Shown: positions 19,485-29,039, counted from the first letter of the stretch. The stretch is 64,000 nucleotides of DNA from Neolewinella persica DSM 23188 (GCF_000373105.1 NZ_KB890431.1:47944-111943), one strand, 5' to 3'. The notes: generated by a model from the sequence alone, not told the origin. A program made the numbers and translations.

Positions 19485-19562
19485 CGGTTAATAGTATTCC
19501 TACCCAAATATAGGGTTTTAACCGTCCGGTAAGTTGCACTCACTGCTCTTTTAATCCCGTCT

Positions 19563-19581
19563 CTGCACCTGCGGCCCCGCC
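19563..19581 (+). repeat. R19 motif copy 6
   Basis: Plus-strand match with substitutions at positions 1 and 15. It is joined on its GCC side to CTTATTAGTCTGGTAGTC-type repeats. Located between divergent genes. Confidence 0.75.
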
Positions 19582-19735
19582 CCTTATTAGTCTGGTAGTC
19601 TATTAGTCTGGTAATACTGCCGCACTTGGATGTTCACAACGCTGGGGAGGCAATGCTTCCGGAACCCGACAACCCGACAACCCGACAACTTGACAACCGA
19701 CAACCCGAGTACCTATCTTTAGGCAGACTAATCCT
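19582..19735 (+). repeat. two simple-repeat arrays upstream of the DUF885 gene
   Basis: First AGTCTGGTAGTCTATTAGTC-type repeats (19589-19615), then several 8-bp units of the type CCCGACAA (about 19665-19710). The second array ends ~30 bp before the start codon at 19741. The promoter must lie within or between these arrays. Confidence 0.6.
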
Positions 19736-19740
19736 ACCCG

Positions 19741-21435
19741 ATGCGTAAAATCTATCTAATCTGTTGCTGCTCCTTTTTTCTTTTCGCCAGCCTTGTGGCC
19801 CAAACGTCATCGACGGACTCCTTGCAGCTCGCCAAAGTGATGGAAGAGTATGGAGCCTGGGATCCGTACCCCCACGGTCAGCCCTGGCGAACCACCAGAG
19901 GCCGGTCCATAAAAACGGAGGCGGAAGACCTCCGAAGCCTGCGCGCCCGGGTTCCCGCCTCGGATAGGCTTTCGGGCACCCAACGGATCAATCGTGACCT
20001 GCTGCTGCACGTGCTTGACGATAATATATACCAGCGCGAATTCGGTGCGCACCGCTTTCCCCTCGACGCAGAAGGCGGCTTTCTCACGTCCGTTGTGTAC
20101 CGCATCCTTGGCCAGCGGGTGAACTCTTACGAGAGCTTCACGCACTATCAGGAAATGGTGAAAGGCCTGGGAGATTACTTTGAGGACCAGATAAAGGTGA
20201 TGCGTGAAGGGCTGAAAGCCGGTAAAACGGATCCCCGGCTGGTGGTGAATAACTGTATTGGCCAGATCGAAAGACAGTTGGCCACTCCGGTTCTGGAGAG
20301 CATTTTTTTGCAGCCGGTGCGTGATGATGAGGCGCGGACGCAGGTGCTGAAAAAGGTAGTGGAGCAAGAAACCTATGCCCATTACCGGAACCTTCGGGAT
20401 TTTCTGAAGAACGAATACTTACCCAAACTTCGGCCCGGCATCGGTATTTCCGAAATCACCGATGGTAAAGCCTACTACCAGCAGCGGATCCGCTACTTTA
20501 CGACTGATGACGTAAGCCCCGAGGAGGTCTTCGCCACCGGCCAGCGAGAGGTCGCCCGTATCCGCACTGAGATGGAAGCCATCATCGAACGCACCGGCTT
20601 CGAAGGTTCCTTTGCTGAATTTCTGACCTTCCTTCGGACCGACGAACAGTTCTACCCCAAAACACCGGAAGAATTGCTCCGCCACGCCGCCTGGATCACC
20701 AAACGAATGGAAGGAAAGCTGCCACAGTACTTCAATAAGCTGCCCCGAATGCCGCTGACGGTGGCTCCGGTACCAGACGCTTTGGCGCCCACCTATACCA
20801 CCGGTCGTTATTCTCCGGGGTCCTACCAGGGGCGGAAGGCCGGAGCCTTTTGGGTTAATACTTATGACCTGCCCAGCCGGCCGCTCTACGTGTTGCCTGC
20901 CCTGGCCCTGCACGAGGGGGTACCCGGCCACCATACTCAAATGATGCTGGCCGCCGAAATGGAAGGCCTGCCGGCCTTCCGCAACAACCTTTACCTTTCG
21001 GCCTTCGGAGAAGGCTGGGCGCTGTACTGCGAGTACCTCGGCAAAGAGGCTGGCATCTACGAAACGGAGTACGAGGAGTTCGGTGCCCTGGTTTACGAGA
21101 TGTGGCGCGCCTGCCGCCTGGTAGTTGACCCGGGGATGCACTACTTCGGCTGGAGTCGGGAAAAAGCTGTTGATTTCCTTAGCTCGAACACCGCCCTGTC
21201 CCTTCACGAAGTAAACACGGAGATCGACCGCTACATCGGCTGGCCGGGACAGGCCGTGTCCTATAAAATGGGGGAACTGAAAATTCGGGAACTCCGTTTA
21301 ATGGTCGAAGCTGAATTAGGGGATACTTTTGACCTTCCAGAATTTCACGACTTGGTGCTTGCTAACGGTGCCGTTACGATGCGGGGGTTGGAGGATTTGG
21401 TGGAGGAGTGGATTATGGCCAAAATGGAAGACTAA
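19741..21435 (+). CDS. DUF885 family exported peptidase-like protein
   Basis: 564 aa with signal peptide (MRKIYLICCCSFFLFASLVAQ). DUF885 proteins resemble M32/M2-type zinc peptidases. The zinc-binding motif HEGVPGHH lies at about 391-398 and the downstream glutamate motif in FGEGWALYCEYLG. Other family blocks are RFPLDAEGGF, TTGRYSPGSYQGRKAGAFWV and WPGQAVSYKMGELKIRELR. All expected catalytic residues are present, in contrast to the relative at 29248. Probably a periplasmic carboxypeptidase or dipeptidase; substrate unknown. Confidence 0.92.
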   Translation: MRKIYLICCCSFFLFASLVAQTSSTDSLQLAKVMEEYGAWDPYPHGQPWRTTRGRSIKTEAEDLRSLRARVPASDRLSGTQRINRDLLLHVLDDNIYQREFGAHRFPLDAEGGFLTSVVYRILGQRVNSYESFTHYQEMVKGLGDYFEDQIKVMREGLKAGKTDPRLVVNNCIGQIERQLATPVLESIFLQPVRDDEARTQVLKKVVEQETYAHYRNLRDFLKNEYLPKLRPGIGISEITDGKAYYQQRIRYFTTDDVSPEEVFATGQREVARIRTEMEAIIERTGFEGSFAEFLTFLRTDEQFYPKTPEELLRHAAWITKRMEGKLPQYFNKLPRMPLTVAPVPDALAPTYTTGRYSPGSYQGRKAGAFWVNTYDLPSRPLYVLPALALHEGVPGHHTQMMLAAEMEGLPAFRNNLYLSAFGEGWALYCEYLGKEAGIYETEYEEFGALVYEMWRACRLVVDPGMHYFGWSREKAVDFLSSNTALSLHEVNTEIDRYIGWPGQAVSYKMGELKIRELRLMVEAELGDTFDLPEFHDLVLANGAVTMRGLEDLVEEWIMAKMED

Positions 21436-21452
21436 GCTTAAACCTCTGGCAC

Positions 21453-22838
21453 TTAAACTTTAACCAACTCATCCAACCGAACTGCCCGCCCCTCGGCAAT
21501 ACTCTTCCGGGCGGCAATACCGATCAGAATAGATAACGCGCCGTCGCGGGTACCAGCCATGTGGCTGAGCGGATCGGCAGCATCGGGGTTGACGAAAAGG
21601 TAATCCAGCATCCGCTTATCTCCGCCGCCGTGGCCGTAGCGGTATTTGGGGACTTTTACGCGCTCGAAGTCAGGGTTGAAATTGTCGTGAACGATGATCT
21701 CGTGGAATTCGGTGGGTACCTCCTCCTTACCGAAGCTCATTTCGTTGGCGTGTAATTCTTCCTGTTCGGCGGTGGTATACTTTCCACGCTGGTAGGGGAT
21801 GTCTTCCCAGGTATCAATCCGTCCTTCATGGCCGTTGAAACCAATGCGGTAACCCTCGTAGGGAGAATAGGTAGTGAGGGAATAGTTGACCAGGACGCCG
21901 TTGTCGTAAAGGATCTGGGCACTCATTTTGTCCCAGATGTCGATGTCTTCGCGGAATACGCAGGAGTCCCGGATATAGCCGTCATGTTGCTCATTGTCGA
22001 CGTAGAGGCGCATTGCTTTTTTGTCTTTGGTAATGTCCCAGTAGTAAGGACACTCTTTCTTGTGCGCGCAGGTCCGGCAGCTGTCTCCACGCATGTTTCC
22101 ATTTTTGCCGTAATGCTCCAGCGCCCCGTAGGCGGTCACTTGTACGGGCGTAGCGTCGAGCCACCAGTTCAGGAGGTCAAAGTGGTGGGTGGCCTTGTGC
22201 ACCCAGAGTGATCCACCATTTTCGACGTAGCCGTGCCACCGCCGGAAATAGCTGGCGCCGTGGTAGACGTTGAGGTACCAGTGAAAGTCTACGCTGGTAA
22301 TTTTACCCACCCGCTGATCATGCAACAGTTGTTTCACAGCCGTATTGTGTGGGCTGTGGCGGTAGTTGAAGGTGACCAGAACTTCTTTGCCCGTGCGCTT
22401 TTGGGTATCGAGAATGGCCTGACATTTATCGGCATCCGTAGTCATTGGTTTTTCGGTAATTACGTGGGCACCGGCTTCCATGGCCTTGACGATGAAGATG
22501 TCGTGGGTACTGTCCATCGTGGTCACAATCACCCACTCGGGTTTTGTGGTGCGCATCATCTCGTCGAAATCGGCATAAGTGGGACAGTCGGCCGCCATGT
22601 AGTCTTTTACGTAGGCCAGGCGTCCGGCGTTCTTGTCGCAAAGGCCAACGAAGTCAACTTCTTCGGCGTAATTGTCCACCAGGTTCTTTCCCCATAAGCT
22701 GGAACCCCTGATGCCGGTTCCTACCAGCGCTACCCGTTTGCGTTTGCCGTTTTTCCACCGGGCAAAGGCACTGGCCTGGCCGGAGGCCAGCATGGCGGAA
22801 AAAAGGGCGGAGTTTTGGAGGAATTTACGGCGTTGCAT
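21453..22838 (-). CDS. Gfo/Idh/MocA family oxidoreductase with Tat-like leader
   Basis: 461 aa. The leader MQRRKFLQNSALFSAMLASG has an RRKFLQ twin-arginine-like motif. A Rossmann NAD(P)-binding start follows (VALVGTGIRGSSL), then the conserved EKPMTTD with the catalytic-site lysine. The C-terminal domain contains HWYLNVYHGASYFRRWHGY and HKATHHFDLLNWW. A cysteine cluster (CRTCAHKKEC) near residue 245 could bind a metal. The family acts on sugars, often by reversible oxidation. Its stop faces that of the DUF885 gene, 17 bp away. Confidence 0.9.
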   Translation of the reverse strand: MQRRKFLQNSALFSAMLASGQASAFARWKNGKRKRVALVGTGIRGSSLWGKNLVDNYAEEVDFVGLCDKNAGRLAYVKDYMAADCPTYADFDEMMRTTKPEWVIVTTMDSTHDIFIVKAMEAGAHVITEKPMTTDADKCQAILDTQKRTGKEVLVTFNYRHSPHNTAVKQLLHDQRVGKITSVDFHWYLNVYHGASYFRRWHGYVENGGSLWVHKATHHFDLLNWWLDATPVQVTAYGALEHYGKNGNMRGDSCRTCAHKKECPYYWDITKDKKAMRLYVDNEQHDGYIRDSCVFREDIDIWDKMSAQILYDNGVLVNYSLTTYSPYEGYRIGFNGHEGRIDTWEDIPYQRGKYTTAEQEELHANEMSFGKEEVPTEFHEIIVHDNFNPDFERVKVPKYRYGHGGGDKRMLDYLFVNPDAADPLSHMAGTRDGALSILIGIAARKSIAEGRAVRLDELVKV

Positions 22839-22938
22839 GGGCGGGGCTTGTGGAGTACTGGCTTAAGGTACTGCTTTGCTGGATTATTGAGATGGTTGAG
22901 CGAGCGCCAGCGTGGATTACAAATTGGATTTAGGGCTT

Positions 22939-22994
22939 GTTCCCCGGCACTCGTACCGGTCCCATCATATCAACCGGCACAAGTGCCGGGGAAC
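22939..22994. repeat. REP-like double hairpin
   Basis: GTTCCCCGGCACT (22939-22951) and AGTGCCGGGGAAC (22982-22994) are perfect inverted repeats of 13 bp. Each half also contains its own small palindrome, for example CCGGCACAAGTGCCGG. Located upstream of the oxidoreductase gene and downstream of the TRAP gene. No T tract follows. Confidence 0.65.
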
Positions 22995-23033
22995 CAAAGC
23001 TGCCCACCGTCCCTTCTACCTTGCTCCTTTACT

Positions 23034-23052
23034 TTGCACCTGCGGCCGCGCC
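23034..23052 (+). repeat. R19 motif copy 7 (exact consensus)
   Basis: Exact copy, preceded by a clear CCTTGCTCCTTTACT extension and followed by AAAAATGC. It lies 45 bp past the stop codon of the TRAP binding-protein gene, in antisense orientation to it. Confidence 0.9.
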
Positions 23053-23097
23053 AAAAATGCTAAAAGTCTGCAAACGACAGCCCTTGAACCACAAAAA

Positions 23098-24207
23098 TTA
23101 ACTCATCATATCCTCATAATAAACTGCCTCCGTAAGCTCCGCCCACGGCCCGGCCTTACGTTGGAATTCTTTGATGGAGGCGTAGACCCTCCCCGCAAAC
23201 GGATCGGAGGCTGCATATTCAGCAATGACCTCGTCGGAAGCCACGCGGGCTTCTTCGATCAACTCTTTGGGGAAGGGAGCGATGGTTAGTCCGGGGACCT
23301 TACGAAGCTTTTCCAGGTATTCCGCGTTTTTAACTTCCAGCTCGGAGATGGTATAGAGGTTAATGTAGTGAGTTGCCATCTCGAAGATGCGCTGCAGGTC
23401 CTTTGGGAGTTCCTCGTATTTGTCTTTATTGATGAAGAACTCAAAGGAAGTCCCTGGTTCATGCCACCCCGGATAGTAATAGTATTTTGCGATTTCGTGG
23501 AATCCCATGATGTAGTCGTGATAAGGCCCCACCCACTCCGTAGCATCGATGATGCCCCGTTCGAGGCCGGTATACAGCTCTCCTCCGGGGAGCAAGACCG
23601 GAGTGCCGCCAAGGCGTTCCAGTACCCGGCCACCGAGGCCGGGCATCCGCATTTTCAGGCCCTTGAAGTCTGCAGCGGAACGAATTTCACGATTGAACCA
23701 TCCGCCCATCTGAACGCCGGTGTTTCCCCCGGCAAAAGGAACGAGATTGTATTCAGCATACAGTTCCCGCCAAAGTTCTATCCCCCCGCCGCATAGGAGC
23801 CAGGCATTCATTTGTTGGGCGTTAAGGCCAAAGGGGAAACCTGCAAAGAACTGTGCTGCGGGGGCCTTGCCAGCCCAATAGTAGGCCGCGCCGCTGCCTA
23901 CTTCGGCAGCTCCCTGCCGTACGGCGTCGAAGGCCTGCAAGGCAGGGACCAGTTCACCACCGCCGTAAACCGTAATGTTGAGCCGACCGCCAGACATCTC
24001 CCGACACAAATCAGCGAGTAGCTGACAGCCCTCTCCCAAGACCGGAAAGCCAGGTGGCCAGGTGGTCACCATTTTCCAATCGAACGTTTCACCGCTGACA
24101 GTTGCCTGTGCGGTTTGGGCGTGGCCTTTTCCGCCCGTCAGGCGAAGAAATAAGGGAAGACCAATGGTTCCTGCTGCCAGGGATTTGAAGAAAGTGGAAC
24201 GGTTCAT
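23098..24207 (-). CDS. TRAP transporter substrate-binding protein (DctP-like), orphan
   Basis: 369 aa with a leader (NRSTFFKSLAAGTIGLPLFL) that is Tat-like but has NR rather than RR. The mature part follows the DctP/TakP pattern: WKMVTTWPPGFPVLGEGCQL, YGGGELVPALQAFDAVRQGA, FKGLKMRMPGLGGRVLERLG, and the signature LYTGLERGIIDATEWVGPY. Proteins of this subgroup (with YYYPGWHEPG) bind 2-oxo acids such as pyruvate. No DctQ/DctM membrane subunits are adjacent, so it either works with a distant transporter or has another role. Confidence 0.9.
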   Translation of the reverse strand: MNRSTFFKSLAAGTIGLPLFLRLTGGKGHAQTAQATVSGETFDWKMVTTWPPGFPVLGEGCQLLADLCREMSGGRLNITVYGGGELVPALQAFDAVRQGAAEVGSGAAYYWAGKAPAAQFFAGFPFGLNAQQMNAWLLCGGGIELWRELYAEYNLVPFAGGNTGVQMGGWFNREIRSAADFKGLKMRMPGLGGRVLERLGGTPVLLPGGELYTGLERGIIDATEWVGPYHDYIMGFHEIAKYYYYPGWHEPGTSFEFFINKDKYEELPKDLQRIFEMATHYINLYTISELEVKNAEYLEKLRKVPGLTIAPFPKELIEEARVASDEVIAEYAASDPFAGRVYASIKEFQRKAGPWAELTEAVYYEDMMS

Positions 24208-24267
24208 GGTGGGAAGTTACGTCTTAACCCTAACCTATCTCACCTTTTTCTGAATCCTGATATGGGC

Positions 24268-24573
24268 TTAAGCGAAGGTGATTTTTAATTCTCCTTTCCA
24301 TTGAAAGAGGGTAGCCGTTTCGCCACTCTTCACCTTGAAGGTGAGTTTGCCGTCCTTGAACTTAGGCGTGGAGGTTGGTGTGCTGATCAGATCGACCACG
24401 GCCCTTTCAGAAGAAGGCAGGGCGGAGCGGTGAGATCTGAAGAAGGTGTCAAAACCTTCCATTAAAGCCTGTTGAGATACTGTATTGAGGGGAGAAGCCA
24501 TCAAGGAGGAGATACTCGTCAGGCCAGCTGCCAGTACGGGGACTGCAGCAACGAAATTACGTCTGTTCATCAA
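24268..24573 (-). CDS. small exported hypothetical protein
   Basis: 101 aa; two ATG codons open the frame and either could be used. The leader MNRRNFVAAVPVLAAGLTSI looks like a Tat signal. The mature part is about 70 aa and ends in beta-strand-rich sequence (KFKDGKLTFKVKSGETATLF). No family is recognised. It is 60 bp upstream of the TRAP binding-protein gene on the same strand and could be co-transcribed with it. Confidence 0.65.
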   Translation of the reverse strand: MMNRRNFVAAVPVLAAGLTSISSLMASPLNTVSQQALMEGFDTFFRSHRSALPSSERAVVDLISTPTSTPKFKDGKLTFKVKSGETATLFQWKGELKITFA

Positions 24574-25069
24574 AATATGTGATTAAGATGTGTGTGGATG
24601 TCTGTGGTAATCTAAAGAAAAGTGTTGTAACTAGTAAATCAGGGTTCAATCTAAGGCTATAAGACGACTTTAAAAAGAGGTAACCGATTTTTGTTCTCAA
24701 CGGGAGGTGCTAAAGGAGGTCTAAATACCTGGATTGGCTGTACTCGCCTTGGGTGCCAGAGGTGAAAATACTTTTTGCCCATCGGGCGACTGCGAGGGTC
24801 GCCCCTACTGGCCAGGCTTAGTAAAGGCCGCGCTCACCACGCGAACTAAAAAACACCTCTGGTGACCGAAGCAAATATATCCTGAAATAATTCTTAGCTA
24901 AGAGGAAATGGATGCTCTTGACCTGAGGCTTAACTAGTTATGAGGAAAAAAACCGGACTTTCTCCGAACATAGGCCCACCCACTCCCTGTTTTATTATCA
25001 AAGGCGGTTACGTTATGACGTTGACGCCATTATTTTTTAACTTGGCATATTGCCGCAATTTATAGATTT
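24574..25069. other. intergenic region, 496 bp
   Basis: Between divergent genes. It contains a nested inverted structure: GCCAGAGGTG (24755-24764) pairs with CACCTCTGG (24854-24862), and inside it GGGCGAC (24784-24790) pairs with GTCGCCC (24798-24804). The 80 bases before 25070 are AT-rich and probably hold the promoter of the DUF2383 gene. No ORF is convincing. Confidence 0.5.
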
Positions 25070-25525
25070 ATGAATTCCTCAAATAATCAGATTAGTACCC
25101 TAAACAACCTTATCACTACCCTTTACGACGGTGAAAACGGCTACAAAGAAGCTGCTGAAGAAGTAGACAGTACCACATTGGCCGCACGATTCCGTCAACT
25201 GGCACAACAACGTTATGACTTTGGTCATGAGATTAAGCCGCTCATCAAGCAATTCGGCGGCGAAGTGAACAAAGGCGGTAGTACCGCAGCCAACCTGCAC
25301 CGGGTTTGGATGGACTTGAAAAGTGCGGTCTCCGGAAACGACGAGGAAGCCATCCTGAACGAATGTATTCGCGGCGAAGAAAGTGCCGTGAAGGCCTATG
25401 CCGAAGCCCTGGAGGGTAACACGCTAACGGGCCCAGCCCGAGACGTAGTCTCCCGCCAAATGGACATCATTACCAGTTCCGTTGCCGACCTACGGAAAAT
25501 GGCCAAGTCCTTTGCTACGGCCTAA
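25070..25525 (+). CDS. PA2169-type four-helix-bundle protein (DUF2383)
   Basis: 151 aa, no signal peptide, almost entirely helical. The pattern LNNLITTLYDGENGYKEAAE, FGHEIKPLIKQFGGEVNKGG, TAANLHRVWMDLKSAVSG and NECIRGEESAVKAYAEAL is characteristic of DUF2383, a ferritin-like helical bundle. Members are often linked to stress or stationary phase; biochemical role unknown. A strong terminator follows. Confidence 0.92.
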   Translation: MNSSNNQISTLNNLITTLYDGENGYKEAAEEVDSTTLAARFRQLAQQRYDFGHEIKPLIKQFGGEVNKGGSTAANLHRVWMDLKSAVSGNDEEAILNECIRGEESAVKAYAEALEGNTLTGPARDVVSRQMDIITSSVADLRKMAKSFATA

Positions 25526-25573
25526 ACGATCGTAATCCAATTCAATGGCACGGTAACCAGTCCGTGCAAATTC

Positions 25574-25613
25574 AGCGCCTCCCTCACTTCGGTGGGGGAG
25601 GCGCTGTCTTTTT
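25574..25613 (+). terminator. rho-independent terminator
   Basis: AGCGCCTCCCTCAC, loop TTCG, GTGGGGGAGGCGCT, then GTCTTTTT. The strongest terminator hairpin in the window, 48 bp past the DUF2383 stop. The T tract ends about 30 bp before the purU start codon. Confidence 0.9.
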
Positions 25614-25645
25614 GCCCTATCTTCGCGCACCCAAATTATTTTTCT

Positions 25646-26503
25646 GTGGCCGATAGCGCAATCCTACTGATACATTGTCCTGACCAACCTGGCCTAGTGG
25701 CCCTGGTTACCGAATTTGTCCATAAAAATCGGGGGAATATTCTAAACCTCGATCAACACGTAGACCATCACCTGCAGCATTTCTTTATGCGCGTGGAGTG
25801 GGACATGACCGATTTCCTGATTCCGGCGGAGAAGATCAATGAATATTTTTCCACCCTGATCGGCTCGGCATACGATATGAAGTGGACGTTGAAGTTCACC
25901 AAACGCAAACCCCGCATGGCCTTGTTTGTGAGTAAGGCCAGCCACTGCCTTTACGACATTCTTCAGCGCTATGGTACCGGAGAGTTCAATTGTGAGATAC
26001 CGGCCATCGTCAGTAACCACGAACAGCTTAAGTACATCGCCGAAAGGTTTGAGATTCCGTTTTATCACATACCGATCACGAAGGATACCAAATCGGCGCA
26101 GGAAGCAAAAACCAAAGAGTTGCTCAATGAGCTTGAAGTGGACTTCATCGTCCTGGCTCGCTATATGCAGATCTTGTCTGATGATTTTTGCAGCAACTTT
26201 AACCACCGGGTTATCAATATCCATCATTCGTTCTTGCCGGCATTTAAAGGTGCCCGTCCGTATCATAGCGCCTTCACCCGCGGCGTTAAACTTATTGGTG
26301 CGACGAGTCACTACGTAACGGCGGACCTGGACGAAGGACCGATCATTGCTCAGGATGTAGCTCGCGTCAGCCATCGGGATGGTATTGATGACCTTAAAAG
26401 GGTTGGCAAAGATGTGGAAAAACGTGTCCTCAGCCGGGCGATCTATCTCCAGCTGCAGCACCGTGTACTGCCCTTCGGGAACCGGACGGTCATCTTCAAT
26501 TAA
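25646..26503 (+). CDS. purU: formyltetrahydrofolate deformylase
   Basis: PurU hydrolyses 10-formyl-THF to THF and formate, supplying formate for purine synthesis and balancing one-carbon pools. The N-terminal ACT domain opens with [20 protein letters not shown]. The formyltransferase-like domain has [28 protein letters not shown], the catalytic [20 protein letters not shown] and [13 protein letters not shown]. The GTG at 25646 is chosen because a longer in-frame start at 25592 falls inside the terminator hairpin. That gives 285 aa, the normal length. Confidence 0.95.
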   Translation: MADSAILLIHCPDQPGLVALVTEFVHKNRGNILNLDQHVDHHLQHFFMRVEWDMTDFLIPAEKINEYFSTLIGSAYDMKWTLKFTKRKPRMALFVSKASHCLYDILQRYGTGEFNCEIPAIVSNHEQLKYIAERFEIPFYHIPITKDTKSAQEAKTKELLNELEVDFIVLARYMQILSDDFCSNFNHRVINIHHSFLPAFKGARPYHSAFTRGVKLIGATSHYVTADLDEGPIIAQDVARVSHRDGIDDLKRVGKDVEKRVLSRAIYLQLQHRVLPFGNRTVIFN

Positions 26504-26567
26504 TCATCTCTTAACCAGCCCCCTTGCAACGAGCAACCTGCTAGCTGTAACCTGTAACTCTTACCAA

Positions 26568-27215
26568 ATGATCAAGGCCTCCAACATTACTAAAAGCTAC
26601 GGCAATCTTCAGGTTCTACGCGGTGTCGATCTGCACGTTGGTAAGGGTGAAATTGTGAGCATCGTTGGGAAATCAGGTGCTGGCAAGAGCACGTTGTTGC
26701 ACATCCTTGGTACTTTGGGCCGACCCGATGGAGGCCACCTGACCATTGACGGAAAAGATGTTTTTAGCCTCACGGACCGCCAATTGGCGGCTTTTCGCAA
26801 CCAACACATTGGCTTCGTATTCCAATTTCACCACCTGTTGCCGGAGTTCACAGCCCTGGAGAACGTTTGTATTCCAGCCTACATCGCCAAGACCGAACCA
26901 GAGGTGGCCAAACGCAAGGCCATGGAATTGCTGACTTACCTCGGCCTGGCGGATCGGGCAGAGCATAAGCCCAATCAGATGAGTGGGGGAGAACAGCAGC
27001 GCGTTGCCGTCGCGCGTGCCCTGATTAATTCTCCAGCGGTTGTATTTGCCGATGAGCCGACGGGGAACCTCGATTCGGGGAGCTCAGAAGAGCTGCACAA
27101 ACTGCTCTTTCAATTGCGGGACGACTTCGGGCAGTCCTTCATCATCGTTACGCATAATGAGGAACTGGCCCGCATCAGCGATCGCCGGTTAGAGATGGTG
27201 GATGGGGTGTTGTAA
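26568..27215 (+). CDS. lolD: lipoprotein-releasing ABC transporter ATP-binding protein
   Basis: 215 aa from the ATG at 26568. Complete ABC ATPase: Walker [10 protein letters not shown]-loop in [19 protein letters not shown], signature [15 protein letters not shown], Walker [14 protein letters not shown] and H-loop [22 protein letters not shown] and the spacing match the MacB/LolD/FtsE subclass, closest to LolD, which powers release of outer-membrane lipoproteins from the inner membrane through LolC/E. No permease is adjacent. It lies 64 bp after purU, separated by degenerate GTAACCTG-type repeats. Confidence 0.88.
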   Translation: MIKASNITKSYGNLQVLRGVDLHVGKGEIVSIVGKSGAGKSTLLHILGTLGRPDGGHLTIDGKDVFSLTDRQLAAFRNQHIGFVFQFHHLLPEFTALENVCIPAYIAKTEPEVAKRKAMELLTYLGLADRAEHKPNQMSGGEQQRVAVARALINSPAVVFADEPTGNLDSGSSEELHKLLFQLRDDFGQSFIIVTHNEELARISDRRLEMVDGVL

Positions 27216-27240
27216 GGGAGGGAATACCTGCGTCCGCCCC

Positions 27241-28467
27241 TTATTTGCTAACGTCCAAATAAACTTTCATGCGCCGGCCTGCCCGATCGTAGCTGCCGTA
27301 AAGCGTCAGGTTAGTGTCCTGATCGACCAACAGGTAGCCACTGCCGTTGCCAGGGATTTCACTTTCCACATATTGACGGCGTACAGTACCACGTTGGTCG
27401 CGGACGTTACGGTACCCGTAATAAGTAGAAGAAGTAACTACGTGGTAAGGGTACTTGCCACTGGAAAGCTGCAGGTTCAGTTGTTCCCGACTGCGGCCTT
27501 CCCGGTCCAAATGGATGGTATAGCGCTTACCGGCGATGTCCAGTCTGACCGTCTCTGCTTTCTGACCCTCGCCCAGTTCATTGCTGATTCGAACGGAATA
27601 GCCACGTACGGCGGGCGGTGGAGCGGTGGTAATAACCGGTGATGGGGGAGGGGTAGGTGTACTTTCCGCAACGCTGCGACCGGGGTACATACGGGCGATA
27701 TACTGTTTGTCTATCGCCGAAAGGTCGTTGTTCATGCCTACGTCGTAAAGGCCATTGGTAAGCCGGGAATCTACCGGATAATGCATGATCGAAGCAGGGT
27801 CATGGGCTGAATACTGGGTGGAGTTCCGGTTCGCGGTAGCGATGACATTATGATAAGTTGTATTACGGTCCCAGCCCTGCGTATTCCAGTAGTGCTCGTA
27901 TACGGCAGCCTCGTCCCACGGAATGCCACCAGCCGGATTTTGGTGTTCGTGCAGCAAGCCCAGCGCATGACCGAACTCGTGTAAAACTGTACGTTTTACT
28001 TCGTATTCCGATGTCTGGTCGGTAAGCCAGCCGAAGTTCATGCTCGGACGCTGCTGATCGGCCCTGGCGGAACCATTTCCGACCATCGACCAGGAGGAGC
28101 CGTTTTGGATAAACGCGATTCGGATATCTGCCGGGCCGGAGTTAACCACCTGAAACCTGAGGTTGGCGTAGCGGGTCCATTCGCCGGCGTAATTCATTAT
28201 ACGGCTCTGCAAACTGGAGCTCCCCCCCAGAAATTTTACAGTTATGGCACTGCCTTTCGCCCAGAAGTTGCTGTAGGTCTGGCCGGGTTTGTAACTAACT
28301 GCTTTCTGAACGACGGCGGGCAGGTTGTCGAATTGCTGTTCCGCTGGCCTTTCGTTAGTAGGTATGACGGTGCAGGTATGAATAGACTGCGCGTCGGAAA
28401 CGATTGGGCTGAAAATGCAGAGCATCAACAACGTATAAAAACTGATACAGGCAAAGCAAATTTTCAT
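27241..28467 (-). CDS. secreted M12-type metzincin metalloprotease
   Basis: 408 aa with signal peptide (to about 26). Zinc motif HEFGHALGLLHEH with His163, Glu164, His167 and His173, and Met-turn SIMHYP at Met229, together defining a metzincin, closest to the astacin/M12 group. A proline-rich linker (TPTPPPSP, about 287-305) leads to a C-terminal beta-rich domain of ~105 aa (YSVRISNELGEGQKAETVRL). No T9SS sorting domain is visible, so the destination is periplasm or export by another route. Confidence 0.9.
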   Translation of the reverse strand: MKICFACISFYTLLMLCIFSPIVSDAQSIHTCTVIPTNERPAEQQFDNLPAVVQKAVSYKPGQTYSNFWAKGSAITVKFLGGSSSLQSRIMNYAGEWTRYANLRFQVVNSGPADIRIAFIQNGSSWSMVGNGSARADQQRPSMNFGWLTDQTSEYEVKRTVLHEFGHALGLLHEHQNPAGGIPWDEAAVYEHYWNTQGWDRNTTYHNVIATANRNSTQYSAHDPASIMHYPVDSRLTNGLYDVGMNNDLSAIDKQYIARMYPGRSVAESTPTPPPSPVITTAPPPAVRGYSVRISNELGEGQKAETVRLDIAGKRYTIHLDREGRSREQLNLQLSSGKYPYHVVTSSTYYGYRNVRDQRGTVRRQYVESEIPGNGSGYLLVDQDTNLTLYGSYDRAGRRMKVYLDVSK

Positions 28468-28856
28468 AAATAACGGTTTTCATAAGCGCTGAATCGGGCG
28501 GCTGCACTTAATGGTGTGCATACCTATTAAAGGTAAAACTGCTTGCTGTGGTCTGTCCTTTAGATGGTTTTAACCAGGTTTTCCGGATTTTAACCTTCTA
28601 TTTTAAGGAGAGCAGGAGGCGGGGGGCTATCTGTAACTAACACCGGAATATCCGTGCGGACAACAGGCAATTACTTTGTGCATTGTTTTTTAGCCTATTC
28701 CGCTCCTGTATGCGATTCGAAAGCGATTCCCACTTTTTGAATATGGCCGTTATTATTGCTAACGCATCTTTGCTTCGGCTCTTCTTCTGGTGAATAAAGG
28801 TGCTGGCCCGAAAGACACTGCTCAGGGCTATGGGGGGGAGAAAGGCGGGCTTTTGC

Positions 28857-28875
28857 CTGCACCTGCGTTCGCGCC
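28857..28875 (+). repeat. R19 motif copy 8
   Basis: Plus-strand match with substitutions at positions 1, 12 and 13, followed by TAAAAAAG as at other copies. Confidence 0.7.
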
Positions 28876-28921
28876 TAAAAAAGTGCTTGGTAGTTCCAGT
28901 GGTCTGTCAACATTAAATATT

Positions 28922-29039
28922 AGGGTAATTTGCGGTGCCTTTCGGCGGCATACTGCGTTGCGAAATCACGCTCGCAGCTACGGCTATGCAAGCAATTTCG
29001 CGCCTTGTCTGCCACCAAAATTCACCAACACCTTACCCT
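28922..29039. repeat. 118-bp element with nested inverted repeats
   Basis: AGGGTAA (28922-28928) pairs with TTACCCT (29033-29039), and GCGAAAT (28960-28966) with ATTTCGC (28995-29001), enclosing gctcgcagctacggctatgc. The symmetric layout suggests a small repetitive element; no second copy is seen in the window. Confidence 0.45.

Noticed and set aside
25592..25645. Upstream start for purU
   Set aside because: It would place the first codons inside the strong terminator hairpin of the preceding gene; the GTG at 25646 starts right before the ACT domain.
27226..27240. A further R19 copy after lolD
   Set aside because: Only acctgcgtccgcc is kept, without the GCGCC end or flanks; too weak to count.
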